NCBI GenBank assembly: GCA_024635655.1
Contig: JAGXIL010000015.1
Span: 1 to 48,137 of the forward strand
Source: Gillisia sp.
GTDB lineage: Bacteria > Bacteroidota > Bacteroidia > Flavobacteriales > Flavobacteriaceae
Direction of reading: 5' to 3'
DNA: 48,137 nucleotides
This document shows positions 34,270-42,922 of this stretch, in pieces. Each line of letters starts with the position of its first letter. The first letter of the stretch is position 1. Under the pieces are notes generated by a model, which searched no databases, was not told the DNA's origin, and worked only from the letters and a program-made list of their open reading frames with translations. The position numbers and the translations under genes were made by a program.

Positions 34270-36729
34270 ATGAAAAAAATGATCTTAAGTTTTTTGGCGT
34301 GCGGTTTCCTTTGCAATTTATACGCTCAGGAAAATCTCACCTATCAGCAACCTCCGCAGGAGATCCTGGAACTGGTTGATGTTCCGTTGGCTCCTACAAC
34401 CCTTATTGATGATAAAGGTGAAATGATGGTCTTTTTATACCGGGACCAGTATAAATCAATTGCTGAACTAAGTGAACAGGAATTACGCCTGGCAGGATTG
34501 AGGATCAATCCTGTGACAAATATTAGCAGTAGAGCAACATATTTTAATAATATTGAAGTAAAACCGGTAGATGCCCAGGATCCTGATCAAATTAAAGGAT
34601 TGCCTGAAGATCCCCGGCTATCGAACTTCAGCTGGTCGCCAGATGAATCTAAGATCGCTTTTACCAATACCACAAATACAGGGGTAGAACTTTGGGTACT
34701 GGATATTCCAACTGCAAGCGCCAGAAAACTTACAGAGCCTAAGTTAAATGCCAATATGGGCAATGTTATTAACTGGTTCAATGACAATTCTGCGGTTATG
34801 GTAAAGATGTTACCGGAAAACCGAAAAGAACTTATTGATACTAAAACCGCAGTTCCAACAGGGCCTACAGTTTCTGTAAGTGATGGAAAAGAAGCTCAGA
34901 ACCGTACTTACCAGGATCTGCTTCAAAATCCCAATGATGAATACAACTTTGAACAATTAGCGGGATCTGAACTGGTTAAAGTGAATTTGGATGGAACAAG
35001 TAGGAAATGGAAAGACGCTGATATGTACAGTGGTATTTCTTTTTCTCCTGATGGCAATTATATAATGGTCAACACTATTAAAAGGCCTTTTTCATACCTG
35101 GTGCCTTACAACAGGTTTCCTTCAGTAACAATGATTTATGATAAAGACGGAAAACAAATTAACCAGGTTAATGAGGAACCACTGATTGAAGACCTTCCAC
35201 AGGGATTTATGGCTACTCAAACCGGAAGAAGAAGTATGAACTGGCGCAGTGATGCTCCATCAACTTTAGTTTATGTAAAAGCTCTTGATGAAGGTGACCC
35301 TGATAATGAGGTAGAATACAGGGATGAAGTTTTTGTTCTTGATGCACCTTTTACAGGAGAAGGAAAATCAATTTTAAAAACTATTGACCGGTATGCCGGC
35401 ATCACCTGGGGAGATGAAAATACAGCTTTAGCCAATGACAGATGGTGGAATAACAGAAATACAAGAACCTATGTATTTGATCCTTCAGATGCTTCAGTAC
35501 AGCCAAAAGTGATCTTTGACAGAAATTACCAGGACCAATACAGCGATCCGGGGAACTTTGTTACCACAAAGAACGAATACGGAAGAAATATCTTAAAAAC
35601 AGATGGAGACCACGCATTTTTACTGGGAGCAGGATATACTGAAGAGGGACAATTCCCCTTTGCAGATAAAATCAACCTGGAAACCGGGGAAACAGATCGC
35701 CTGTATCAGTCAAATTACAACGACCAAAAAGAAACTCTTGTAGAAGCTCTTGATATTGAAAAAGGTCAGATCCTGGTGAGGATAGAATCATCTGCAGAAT
35801 ACCCCAACTACTATATCAGGGATATCAATGATGAAGATAAACTTACACAGATTACCTCATTTGAAAATCCGTTCAAGAGCCTGGAAAATGTTACCAAAGA
35901 AGTTATTACTTACGAAAGGGAGGATGGCCTTCCGCTTACGGGAACTTTATATGTGCCAGCCAATTATGATAAGAATTCAGGAGAAAAATTGCCTCTTATT
36001 ATTTGGGCTTATCCAAGAGAATATAAAGACAAAAATTCGGCTTCACAAAACACATCAAATGCCAATGATTTTACCTATCCCTATTACGGTTCCCCAATTT
36101 ACTGGGTTAACAGAGGTTATGTGGTTTTAGATGATGCTGCTTTTCCAATTATAGGCGAAGGCGATGACCAACCCAATGACACTTTTAAAGAACAACTGGT
36201 GGCCAACGGAAAGGCTGCAATAGATGCTGTAGATAAAATGGGATATATAGACCGCGAAAGAGTGGCTGTTGGAGGTCATAGTTATGGTGCTTTCATGACT
36301 GCCAATTTACTTTCACATTCTGATATGTATGCAGCAGGTATTGCGAGAAGCGGAGCTTATAACAGAACGCTTACCCCATTCGGATTCCAGAGTGAGGAAA
36401 GAAATTATTGGGAAGCACCTGAAGTGTACAACACGATGTCTCCTTTTATGAATGCCGAAAAAATGAAAACTCCGCTTCTTTTAATTCACGGGGAGGCAGA
36501 TAATAATTCCGGAACCTACCCAATGCAAAGTGAACGCTACTTCAATGCTTTAAAAGGATTGGGCGCAACCGCACGATTGGTAATGCTGCCTAAGGAAAGT
36601 CACGGGTACAGTGCAAAAGAATCTGTATTGCATATGCTTTGGGAACAAGATCAATGGCTGGAAAAATATGTAAAGAACAAGGAAAAAAAGAATACAGTAG
36701 AAAGTCCTGCTCCTGAATTTAGAAATTAA
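34270..36729 (+). CDS. Secreted S9-family (prolyl-oligopeptidase-type) peptidase
   Basis: The product has 819 residues with a signal peptide (about 1-19, ending in YAQ). A beta-propeller region (about 60-540) precedes the alpha/beta-hydrolase domain. The catalytic triad is readable: Ser671 in GGHSYGAFM, Asp744 in IHGEADNNSG and His778 in PKESHGYSA. The start DVPLAPTTLIDDKGEMMVFL and overall length match the glutamyl-aminopeptidase-like S9 group common in Bacteroidota. It should cleave short peptides in the periplasm. The stop codon is followed directly by a heptamer tract and a terminator. Confidence 0.94.
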   Translation: MKKMILSFLACGFLCNLYAQENLTYQQPPQEILELVDVPLAPTTLIDDKGEMMVFLYRDQYKSIAELSEQELRLAGLRINPVTNISSRATYFNNIEVKPVDAQDPDQIKGLPEDPRLSNFSWSPDESKIAFTNTTNTGVELWVLDIPTASARKLTEPKLNANMGNVINWFNDNSAVMVKMLPENRKELIDTKTAVPTGPTVSVSDGKEAQNRTYQDLLQNPNDEYNFEQLAGSELVKVNLDGTSRKWKDADMYSGISFSPDGNYIMVNTIKRPFSYLVPYNRFPSVTMIYDKDGKQINQVNEEPLIEDLPQGFMATQTGRRSMNWRSDAPSTLVYVKALDEGDPDNEVEYRDEVFVLDAPFTGEGKSILKTIDRYAGITWGDENTALANDRWWNNRNTRTYVFDPSDASVQPKVIFDRNYQDQYSDPGNFVTTKNEYGRNILKTDGDHAFLLGAGYTEEGQFPFADKINLETGETDRLYQSNYNDQKETLVEALDIEKGQILVRIESSAEYPNYYIRDINDEDKLTQITSFENPFKSLENVTKEVITYEREDGLPLTGTLYVPANYDKNSGEKLPLIIWAYPREYKDKNSASQNTSNANDFTYPYYGSPIYWVNRGYVVLDDAAFPIIGEGDDQPNDTFKEQLVANGKAAIDAVDKMGYIDRERVAVGGHSYGAFMTANLLSHSDMYAAGIARSGAYNRTLTPFGFQSEERNYWEAPEVYNTMSPFMNAEKMKTPLLLIHGEADNNSGTYPMQSERYFNALKGLGATARLVMLPKESHGYSAKESVLHMLWEQDQWLEKYVKNKEKKNTVESPAPEFRN

Positions 36730-36814
36730 GATTCAAGATTCAAGATTCAAGATTCAAGATTCAAGATTCAAGATTCAAGATTCAAGATTCAAGATTCAAG
36801 ATTCAAGATTCAAG
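36730..36814. repeat. Heptanucleotide tandem repeat, 12 perfect copies
   Basis: The unit ATTCAAG runs without error from 36731 to 36814 (84 nt), starting one base after the S9 peptidase stop codon. It ends against the terminator hairpin, sharing its last bases with the stem. It lies in the 3' untranslated region, so copy-number change would not alter the protein. Confidence 0.97.
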
Positions 36815-36849
36815 CCTAAAAAAGCCCGCAAAGCGGGCTTTTTTAGGCT
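36813..36849. terminator. Perfect bidirectional terminator between S9 peptidase and EF-hand genes
   Basis: A 17-bp perfect stem (36813-36829 with 36833-36849) with an AAA loop and internal A6/T6 tracts. It can end both convergent transcripts. Confidence 0.92.
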
Positions 36850-36868
36850 ATGATAAATTTTACCTTAA

Positions 36869-37447
36869 TTAATCCATTGTCGGGGAGGTTCCCTGTGTAT
36901 AATAAGAACCGGTTGCATCATATTCTGTTTCGTCAATGGTTCCATCCTGGTTGCTGTCCATATTCGTAAACACACCTTCATTTAACTCGTCACTATCAAT
37001 TCTCCTGTCCCTGTTGGTATCAAAATCACTGTAGTAATAAGTATCTCTCATTGACCGGTCAAATTCATCATAGGTGATATTCTGATTTCTGTCAAGATCA
37101 TATCTTTCATAATCCCTGTCATCCAGATAATCTCCGTAGATTTCGTCATATCCTCTTTCCCATTCTGCCTGAGAAAGGTTTCTGTCTCTGTCGGTATCAA
37201 GCCTGTCAAATGTATAGTCATTGAATTCCCGCTGGTCAATATTATCATCCTGGTTCATATCCCATTGGGTATAGTCCTGACCATATCTTTCATTAAACTC
37301 GGTGCGATCTATACTTGAATCACTGTTAGTATCAAAATCGCCAAAATTTGTAGTTTGTTGGGTATCTGATATTCCGGTTTCCTGAGCAAATGCTATGGAA
37401 ACAGTAAATAAGAATATTAGAAAGACATTAAATTTTAAGTTTTTCAT
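36869..37447 (-). CDS. Secreted EF-hand protein
   Basis: The product has 192 residues with a signal peptide (about 1-21, ending in AFAQ). Six EF-hand-type loops of the form DxNxDxxIDxxEF follow each other: DTNSDSSIDRTEF, DMNQDDNIDQREF, DTDRDRNLSQAEW, DLDRNQNITYDEF, DTNRDRRIDSDEL and DSNQDGTIDETEY. The protein is very acidic and rich in Tyr. It probably binds Ca2+ outside the cytoplasm; nothing shows an enzyme activity. No partner gene is obvious; the neighbouring (+) gene ends against a shared terminator. Confidence 0.88.
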   Translation of the reverse strand: MKNLKFNVFLIFLFTVSIAFAQETGISDTQQTTNFGDFDTNSDSSIDRTEFNERYGQDYTQWDMNQDDNIDQREFNDYTFDRLDTDRDRNLSQAEWERGYDEIYGDYLDDRDYERYDLDRNQNITYDEFDRSMRDTYYYSDFDTNRDRRIDSDELNEGVFTNMDSNQDGTIDETEYDATGSYYTQGTSPTMD

Positions 37448-37658
37448 AGTTTTTAAATTTTAATTAAACATTATAGCTTATAAGTACTTTACTTTTTAGT
37501 TTGGGTAAAGTTCTTCATAATTCCGGAGGTAAAATTAAAAATTTAAAACCCTGATATAAAGTATATTAGGCTATTTTAACAGCTGATTTAAAGGATTTAT
37601 TAAAATTATTGCCTTATATTCTTCAGCTTCAGAATTTACCAGGGCTTTACAGAAAGCA

Positions 37659-37697
37659 TGAAAAACGGAAAGCGCGGCTCACAATAGCCACGCTTCC
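37659..37697 (-). terminator. Terminator of the tetR-ABC1 kinase operon
   Basis: A GC-rich stem (37666-37679 with 37686-37697, one bulge and one wobble pair), followed on the minus strand by GTTTTTC, 26 nt past the kinase stop. The rest of the 275-nt gap up to the EF-hand gene shows nothing I can name. Confidence 0.7.
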
Positions 37698-37722
37698 CAA
37701 CAACCTAACCAATAAATAAAAC

Positions 37723-39030
37723 CTAACAGTACTTTTTGTAATTGTCTATTTCAACCTTTGCTTTAAGGTCATGGAGTAAATTATATAATCCAAAAAAGGT
37801 CCGGTTTATATAAAGAAAGTGTTTGCTACCCCTATTCCCGTTCATTTTTCTAAGGTTGGTATCTTTGCTGTACTTTTCACTGAGATCTGTTATCCCTGAC
37901 CAGAATTCCTTACTTGCAAAATCAAAGGTCTTGCTGTGGAAGGGGCTGGTAAACAAGCTTAGCATTTCGTAAAACAATTCAGAGAAAAATTTAACTTCAT
38001 CAGCGTTATCATCCTCCCTGAGAATTTCTAATTCATACATCTTCCGATTAAAAAATTCAGGATCATTGATGTTCTCTTTTTTAGCCAGTTCAAAGTAAGG
38101 AACATAAAACTCCTCAGGAACTTCTTTTATACATCCAAAATCTATAGCTATGAGATTTGTGTCACTGTCAATAAGAAAGTTTCCCGGATGAGGATCTGCG
38201 TGTACCGCTTTTAAAACGTGCATTTGATACATATAAAAATCCCATAATGCCTGGCCAATCTTGTTTGCCGTTTCCTGATTGGTATTCTGTTTGGCAAATT
38301 CACTTAAATGAACGCCTTCCATCCAGTCCATGGTAATTATTCGCTCACTGGATAATTCCTCATAATATTTTGGAAATTTTAGATTATTTATGTGACTGCA
38401 GGCTTCAGAAATTGCCCGGCTTTGCCTCACCTCCAGTAAATAATCTGTCTCTTCCAGTAACTTTCCTTCTACTTCCCTAAAATACTTTTCAGAATCTTTT
38501 CCTTTTAAATTAAACATCCTTGTAGCAATGGGTTTAACCATGGCAAGATCTGAACTGATACTGTCTGCAACCCCCGGATATTGGATTTTCACAGCAAGTT
38601 TTTTCCCATCTTTTGTAGCGCGGTGCACCTGTCCGATGCTGGCCGCGTTGACCGATTGGGTTGCAAACGTATCAAATAGATCTTCCGGATATTTTCCGTT
38701 ATATTTCTTAAAGGTCTTACGAACTAAAGGTGCAGAAAGCGGTGGAACACTAAACTGGGCCAGGGAAAATTTCTCTACATAGGCATTGGGTAAAATGCTC
38801 TTTTCCATAGATAGCATTTGAGCAACTTTTAATGCACTCCCTTTAAGGCTTTTTAATCCGTCGTATATATCAGAGGCATTATCCTCATTAAGCTCATCTC
38901 TTGTAAGGTCCTTGTCAAAAGCTTTTTTGCTATAATATTTTATATAGTTCCCTCCTACTTTTACTCCGGTTTGAACCATTTTACCGGTTCTTCCGAGTTT
39001 TCCGGTGGGGATTTTATCTATTGTCTTCAT
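37723..39030 (-). CDS. ABC1/UbiB (AarF) family atypical kinase
   Basis: The product has 435 residues. The atypical kinase core is visible: the family's KxGQ-like N-terminal motif region near LKGSALKVAQMLSM, the Lys in KLAVKIQYPGV, the catalytic HADPHPGNFLI and the metal-binding IAIDFGC. UbiB-type proteins support quinone synthesis or lipid movement, usually by binding and hydrolysing ATP; which of these applies is not shown. It lies 74 nt after a TetR-type regulator, with a strong hairpin between them, and the two are likely cotranscribed. Confidence 0.92.
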   Translation of the reverse strand: MKTIDKIPTGKLGRTGKMVQTGVKVGGNYIKYYSKKAFDKDLTRDELNEDNASDIYDGLKSLKGSALKVAQMLSMEKSILPNAYVEKFSLAQFSVPPLSAPLVRKTFKKYNGKYPEDLFDTFATQSVNAASIGQVHRATKDGKKLAVKIQYPGVADSISSDLAMVKPIATRMFNLKGKDSEKYFREVEGKLLEETDYLLEVRQSRAISEACSHINNLKFPKYYEELSSERIITMDWMEGVHLSEFAKQNTNQETANKIGQALWDFYMYQMHVLKAVHADPHPGNFLIDSDTNLIAIDFGCIKEVPEEFYVPYFELAKKENINDPEFFNRKMYELEILREDDNADEVKFFSELFYEMLSLFTSPFHSKTFDFASKEFWSGITDLSEKYSKDTNLRKMNGNRGSKHFLYINRTFFGLYNLLHDLKAKVEIDNYKKYC

Positions 39031-39046
39031 ATATATTTTATAATAA

Positions 39047-39089
39047 CCTCACAGCATTAAATGTGCGTAGGGGCTTTAATACTGTGAGG
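39047..39089. other. Strong hairpin between the TetR and ABC1 kinase genes
   Basis: A 15-bp stem with one mismatch (39047-39061 with 39075-39089) and a 13-nt loop. There is no proper T-run after it on the minus strand, so it may be an RNA stability or attenuation element rather than a full terminator. Confidence 0.6.
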
Positions 39090-39104
39090 CCTGTAGGGGA
39101 GATA

Positions 39105-39788
39105 TTATCCCATTTTTTCTTTCCATAAGAATTTTCCGAAATCCACCACCCGCTCAAGCGGTGTATTATCAAAGAGGTCAAAAACCGTGTTTACAGATTT
39201 CTCTATAGCAACATCTGTACTTTCAAACCTTGGAGAGTTATCATCCATCCAGAATTTTAGGATAAATAAAAACTGCAGCCAGGTTGCTTCAGAAAAAATA
39301 GTTTCACTCTGTTTAAGGAATTTTGCAGGCTTATCTTCATTACCTTCCCTTATCAATTCTGTAGCAAATCCTTTTAATTTTCTTCTCAAACCTTTCAGCT
39401 GTTCCAGGTTTTTCATTTTATCTACATTTTCAGAAAGGGAAAACAAAACATAGCTTCTGTTTGCCGTTAGAATTTCAAAAAATGAATAATAAAAGGTGAG
39501 TAATTTTTCTCTTGTGTCAAAAGCATCAAACTCAGGGCTTTTAACAAGCAAGGCCATGGTACTGTGATAGAACTGCTTCCAGATCTCCTTTTGTAAGCCT
39601 TCAAGACTTCCGAAGTAGTCATAAAACTGTTCCTCGGAAAAGCCATTTTCCTTAGAAAATTTATAGACCGACCGTGGCCTTTTTTCATGTTCAAGAACAC
39701 TCTCCATATAGAGGCTAATGATCTTCTCCCGGGACAATTCCCTATTTGTAGAATCTTTCTTAACTGCGGAATTCGTTTTTATTGCCAT
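39105..39788 (-). CDS. TetR-family transcriptional regulator
   Basis: With the ATG at 39788 the product has 227 residues. A TTG 21 nt further upstream would extend it, but that TTG is part of the -7 promoter element, so it cannot be the start. The N-terminal 75 residues form the TetR-type helix-turn-helix (REKIISLYMESVLEHEKRPRSVYKFSKENGFSEEQFYDYFGS, with YDYF as the usual end). The C-terminal domain is helical. It is probably linked in function to the ABC1 kinase downstream; its ligand is unknown. Confidence 0.85.
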   Translation of the reverse strand: MAIKTNSAVKKDSTNRELSREKIISLYMESVLEHEKRPRSVYKFSKENGFSEEQFYDYFGSLEGLQKEIWKQFYHSTMALLVKSPEFDAFDTREKLLTFYYSFFEILTANRSYVLFSLSENVDKMKNLEQLKGLRRKLKGFATELIREGNEDKPAKFLKQSETIFSEATWLQFLFILKFWMDDNSPRFESTDVAIEKSVNTVFDLFDNTPLERVVDFGKFLWKEKMG

Positions 39789-39806
39789 AACATCTTCTTT
39801 CTGATT

Positions 39807-39814
39807 CAAAGATA
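39807..39814 (-). promoter_or_regulatory. -7 element of the TetR-ABC1 kinase operon
   Basis: TATCTTTG is an exact TAnnTTTG match; a TTG lies 22 nt upstream. Transcription would start near 39800, about 12 nt before the ATG at 39788, which decides the start codon. Confidence 0.6.
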
Positions 39815-39924
39815 CAAACTGTTTAACCTTTTAAAGCAAAAACTAAACAAAATAATTTGTTAAATATTTTATACCCATTAGAGTATCTTTTTCTTAGACG
39901 CATCTTCTATTTTATCCTTACGTG

Positions 39925-39938
39925 TGTCAGTTTGTCAG
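39925..39938 (+). promoter_or_regulatory. Direct repeat TGTCAGT-TTGTCAG upstream of htpG
   Basis: Two 5-nt GTCAG boxes 8 nt apart lie about 70 nt before the htpG ATG, followed by a possible TTGG-N-TATTTTATTTG promoter. It could be a heat-shock operator or part of the promoter, but no known element is matched with certainty. Confidence 0.3.
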
Positions 39939-40006
39939 CGGGAGATCATTGGTATTTTATTTGCCTGTAGTATTGTGTAAAATTTCTATAAAAAAAATAA
40001 TTATAT

Positions 40007-41893
40007 ATGGCAACCGGAAACATTAATGTATCTGTAGAGAACATCTTTCCACTTATTAAAAAGTTCTTATACAGCGATCACGAAATCTTTTTAAGGGAGT
40101 TGATCTCCAATGCGACAGATGCAACTTTAAAAATGAAACACCTCACTACCATAGGTGAAACCAGTGTAGAATATGGTAATCCTGTCATTGAAGTAAAAAT
40201 CGATGAAGAAAACAAGACCCTTCATGTGATCGACCAGGGAATTGGTATGACCAAAGAAGAGGTTGAGAAATACATTAACGAGATCGCTTTCTCTGGTGCA
40301 GAGGAATTTCTTGAAAAATATAAAGATTCTGCCAAAGACAGTGGGATCATAGGACATTTTGGTCTTGGGTTCTATTCTGCCTTTATGGTAGCTAATAAAG
40401 TAGAGATCATTACAAAATCCTACAAAGATGAGCCGGCAGCTCACTGGATTTGTGAAGGTACTACTCAATTCACCCTGGAAGAAGGTAACAAGGCCGGCAG
40501 GGGTACGGAGATCATCCTGCATATCAATGAGGATGACAAGGAATTTTTGAAGGAAAGCCGGATCAGGGAATTACTGATCAAGTATAACAAGTTTATGCCG
40601 GTGCCAATTAAATTTGGAACTAAAGAGGAAACTCTTCCTTTACCCGAAGATGCCCCTGAAGATGCAAAACCCGAAACAAAAACGGTAGATAATATCATCA
40701 ATAATCCTGACCCAGCATGGACAAAACAACCCACTGAACTGGAGGATGAGGATTACAAAAGTTTTTACAGGGAATTGTATCCAATGCAATTTGAAGATCC
40801 TTTATTCCATATTCATCTTAATGTAGATTACCCTTTCAACCTTACCGGGATTCTGTACTTCCCAAAGATGGGACAGGATATGAATATTCAAAAAGACAAG
40901 ATTCAACTTTACCAGAACCAGGTTTATGTAACCGATAATGTTGAAGGAATAGTTCCTGAATTCCTTACCATGCTACGCGGGGTTATAGATTCTCCGGATA
41001 TTCCATTGAACGTATCAAGATCTTATTTACAGGCCGATGGTGCTGTTAAGAAGATCTCCAGCTATATAACCCGAAAAGTCGCAGACAAACTGAAGTCGCT
41101 TTTCACCAATAACCGGGAGGATTTTGAAAAGAAATGGAATGACATCAAGATCGTTATCGAGTACGGAATGCTATCTGAAGATAAATTCTTTGAAAAAGCT
41201 GATGCCTTTGCACTTTACCCATCGGTAGACAACAAGTATTATACTTTTGAAGAGCTGAAGGATAAGATAAAAGAGAACCAGACAGACAAAGACGGAAATA
41301 TGGTGATCTTATATGCTTCTAATCATGATGCTCAGCACAGTTACATCCAGGCTGCAAAAGAAAAAGGATATGAGGTTCTGTTAATGGATTCTCCTATTGT
41401 TTCTCACTTGCTTCAAAAACTGGAATCTTCCAAAGAAAAACTTTCTTTTGTTAGAGTTGACAGTGACCACGTGAATAATCTTATAAAGAAAGAAGACGAT
41501 GCGATTTCTAAACTTTCTGACGAAGAAAAAGAAAAGTTACAGTCCGATTTCGAAAAGGTGATCCCAAAAGAGAAATACAGCATACAGCTGGAAGCTATGG
41601 ACAGTAATGCTGCCCCGCTTATTATCACTCAGCCTGAATTTATGCGCCGGATGAAAGAGATGCAACAAACCGGAGGCGGAGGTATGTTTGGAATGGGGAA
41701 TATGCCTGAAATGTATAACCTGGTGGTAAATACCAACCACCCTTTGATCTCTGAAATTCTAAATTCTAAGACAGAGAAAAAACAGGAGCGTTTAATAAAG
41801 CAAAGCCTTGATCTGGCCCGCTTGTCTCAAAACCTTTTAAAAGGGGAAGAACTTACTGCCTTTATCAAGAGAAGTTTTGATATGGTAAAATAA
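40007..41893 (+). CDS. htpG: Molecular chaperone HtpG (Hsp90)
   Basis: The product has 628 residues, the normal bacterial Hsp90 length. The GHKL ATP-binding N-terminal domain is complete: FLRELISNATDATLK, DQGIGMTKEEV, IGHFGLGFYSAFMVA and GRGTEIILHI. The middle domain carries FPLNVSRSYLQ-like DIPLNVSRSYLQ, and the C-terminal dimerisation domain ends at residue 628. It folds client proteins in the cytoplasm using ATP. It stands alone with a 197-nt upstream gap and its own terminator. Confidence 0.97.
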   Translation: MATGNINVSVENIFPLIKKFLYSDHEIFLRELISNATDATLKMKHLTTIGETSVEYGNPVIEVKIDEENKTLHVIDQGIGMTKEEVEKYINEIAFSGAEEFLEKYKDSAKDSGIIGHFGLGFYSAFMVANKVEIITKSYKDEPAAHWICEGTTQFTLEEGNKAGRGTEIILHINEDDKEFLKESRIRELLIKYNKFMPVPIKFGTKEETLPLPEDAPEDAKPETKTVDNIINNPDPAWTKQPTELEDEDYKSFYRELYPMQFEDPLFHIHLNVDYPFNLTGILYFPKMGQDMNIQKDKIQLYQNQVYVTDNVEGIVPEFLTMLRGVIDSPDIPLNVSRSYLQADGAVKKISSYITRKVADKLKSLFTNNREDFEKKWNDIKIVIEYGMLSEDKFFEKADAFALYPSVDNKYYTFEELKDKIKENQTDKDGNMVILYASNHDAQHSYIQAAKEKGYEVLLMDSPIVSHLLQKLESSKEKLSFVRVDSDHVNNLIKKEDDAISKLSDEEKEKLQSDFEKVIPKEKYSIQLEAMDSNAAPLIITQPEFMRRMKEMQQTGGGGMFGMGNMPEMYNLVVNTNHPLISEILNSKTEKKQERLIKQSLDLARLSQNLLKGEELTAFIKRSFDMVK

Positions 41894-41916
41894 TAGCCTC
41901 AGGCTATAGATAATAG

Positions 41917-41950
41917 AACCACTTCATTTTAAGAGGGAAGTGGTTTTTTT
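41917..41950 (+). terminator. Terminator of htpG
   Basis: A 9-bp perfect stem (41917-41925 with 41937-41945), followed by a run of T, 24 nt after the htpG stop. Confidence 0.82.
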
Positions 41951-42010
41951 ATATATTTAATTATTCCTTCTCTTACTTTCGAGCAAGTGATAAGTATAGC
42001 ATTCTCGTTA

Positions 42011-42037
42011 CGTCATGCTGAACCCGTTTCAGCATCT
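42011..42037. repeat. Palindromic intergenic repeat (GTCATGCTGAA type)
   Basis: The arms ATGCTGAA and TTTCAGCAT pair around CCCG. I recall similar GTCATGCTGAA...TTCAGCATCT elements as abundant intergenic repeats in Bacteroidota genomes. A second GC-rich inverted stretch follows at about 42049-42082. Confidence 0.55.
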
Positions 42038-42105
42038 AACCTTCTTGACCGGTTCACGCATTCTAAGCCGGTGCCCGGTTCAGGGTATGGGCAAAAACAA
42101 AGATT

Positions 42106-42921
42106 ATGAAAAAATTAATTCTATTACTTTTCCTCACAGGTATCTCAAGTTGTAACAATAATTCAAATTCCGGTAAAGATGCTTCCACTGTTTCCCAAAA
42201 CGAGGAAACAGAAAAAGATATTTCTCCTGCAGTTTCCTATGCTCAGGAAATTGAACAGGCACATAACAAACCAGCATGGGAAAAACAGAATGCAGTATCC
42301 TTTGACATTGTACTAAATATGGGTGGCAATGAGATCTTGAATGGAAAGATTACTTCCCAAACCAATTCCGGCGGAATTCGATTGGACAGAAAAGACAACA
42401 GCAGCCTGATCTTCGATGGGGAGCAGGTGTATATTTCTCCGGAAAACGCTGACGATAACAGGGCGCGATTTCATATGTTTACCTGGCAGTATTTTTTCAG
42501 CCTGCCATTTAAATTAACCGATCCCGGAACCAATTGGGACCTTTTAGAACCTGAAGTAGGCAAAGGAGAAGTTTTTAATCGTGGTAAATTAAGTTTTGAC
42601 ACTGAAGTAGGAGATTCCCCGGATGATTGGTACATTATTTACCAGGAACCAAACAGCCAAATACTTTATGCTGCAGCCTATATTGTGACTTTAGGAAAAG
42701 AAGTAGATGAGGCAGAAAAAGATCCTCACGCTATTGTTTACCACGATTATCAATTATATGAAGGAATTCCCATAGCTACCAGATGGACCTTTCACAACTG
42801 GAGTGAAGAGAACGGTATTGAAGATCAAATTGGTGAAGCTGTGATTAGTAATATAAAATTTATTGAAGTTGAAGAATCCATTTTTCAAGAACCGGAAGAT
42901 GCAAGGCTAATAGCAAAGTAA
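42106..42921 (+). CDS. Lipoprotein, probably DUF6503 family
   Basis: The product has 271 residues. MKKLILLLFLTGISSCNNNS is a lipoprotein signal with Cys at about residue 16. A low-complexity Ser/Glu linker is followed by a mostly beta domain with SFDIVLNMGGNEILNGKIT, LIFDGEQVYISPE, MFTWQYFFSLPFKLTDPGTNWD and WYIIYQEPNSQILYAAAYIV, which I associate with DUF6503. Such folds resemble LolA/LppX lipoprotein carriers, but no function is proven. It converges on the hybrid kinase gene (1-nt gap between the ends). Confidence 0.75.
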   Translation: MKKLILLLFLTGISSCNNNSNSGKDASTVSQNEETEKDISPAVSYAQEIEQAHNKPAWEKQNAVSFDIVLNMGGNEILNGKITSQTNSGGIRLDRKDNSSLIFDGEQVYISPENADDNRARFHMFTWQYFFSLPFKLTDPGTNWDLLEPEVGKGEVFNRGKLSFDTEVGDSPDDWYIIYQEPNSQILYAAAYIVTLGKEVDEAEKDPHAIVYHDYQLYEGIPIATRWTFHNWSEENGIEDQIGEAVISNIKFIEVEESIFQEPEDARLIAK

Positions 42922-42922
42922 A

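Noticed and set aside
36730..36814. CRISPR or attachment site for the heptamer tract.
   Set aside because: It is a simple perfect microsatellite without spacers; no integrase is near.
39789..39809. TTG start for the TetR-type regulator adding seven residues.
   Set aside because: The TTG is part of the TATCTTTG promoter box, so it would lie upstream of the transcript start.
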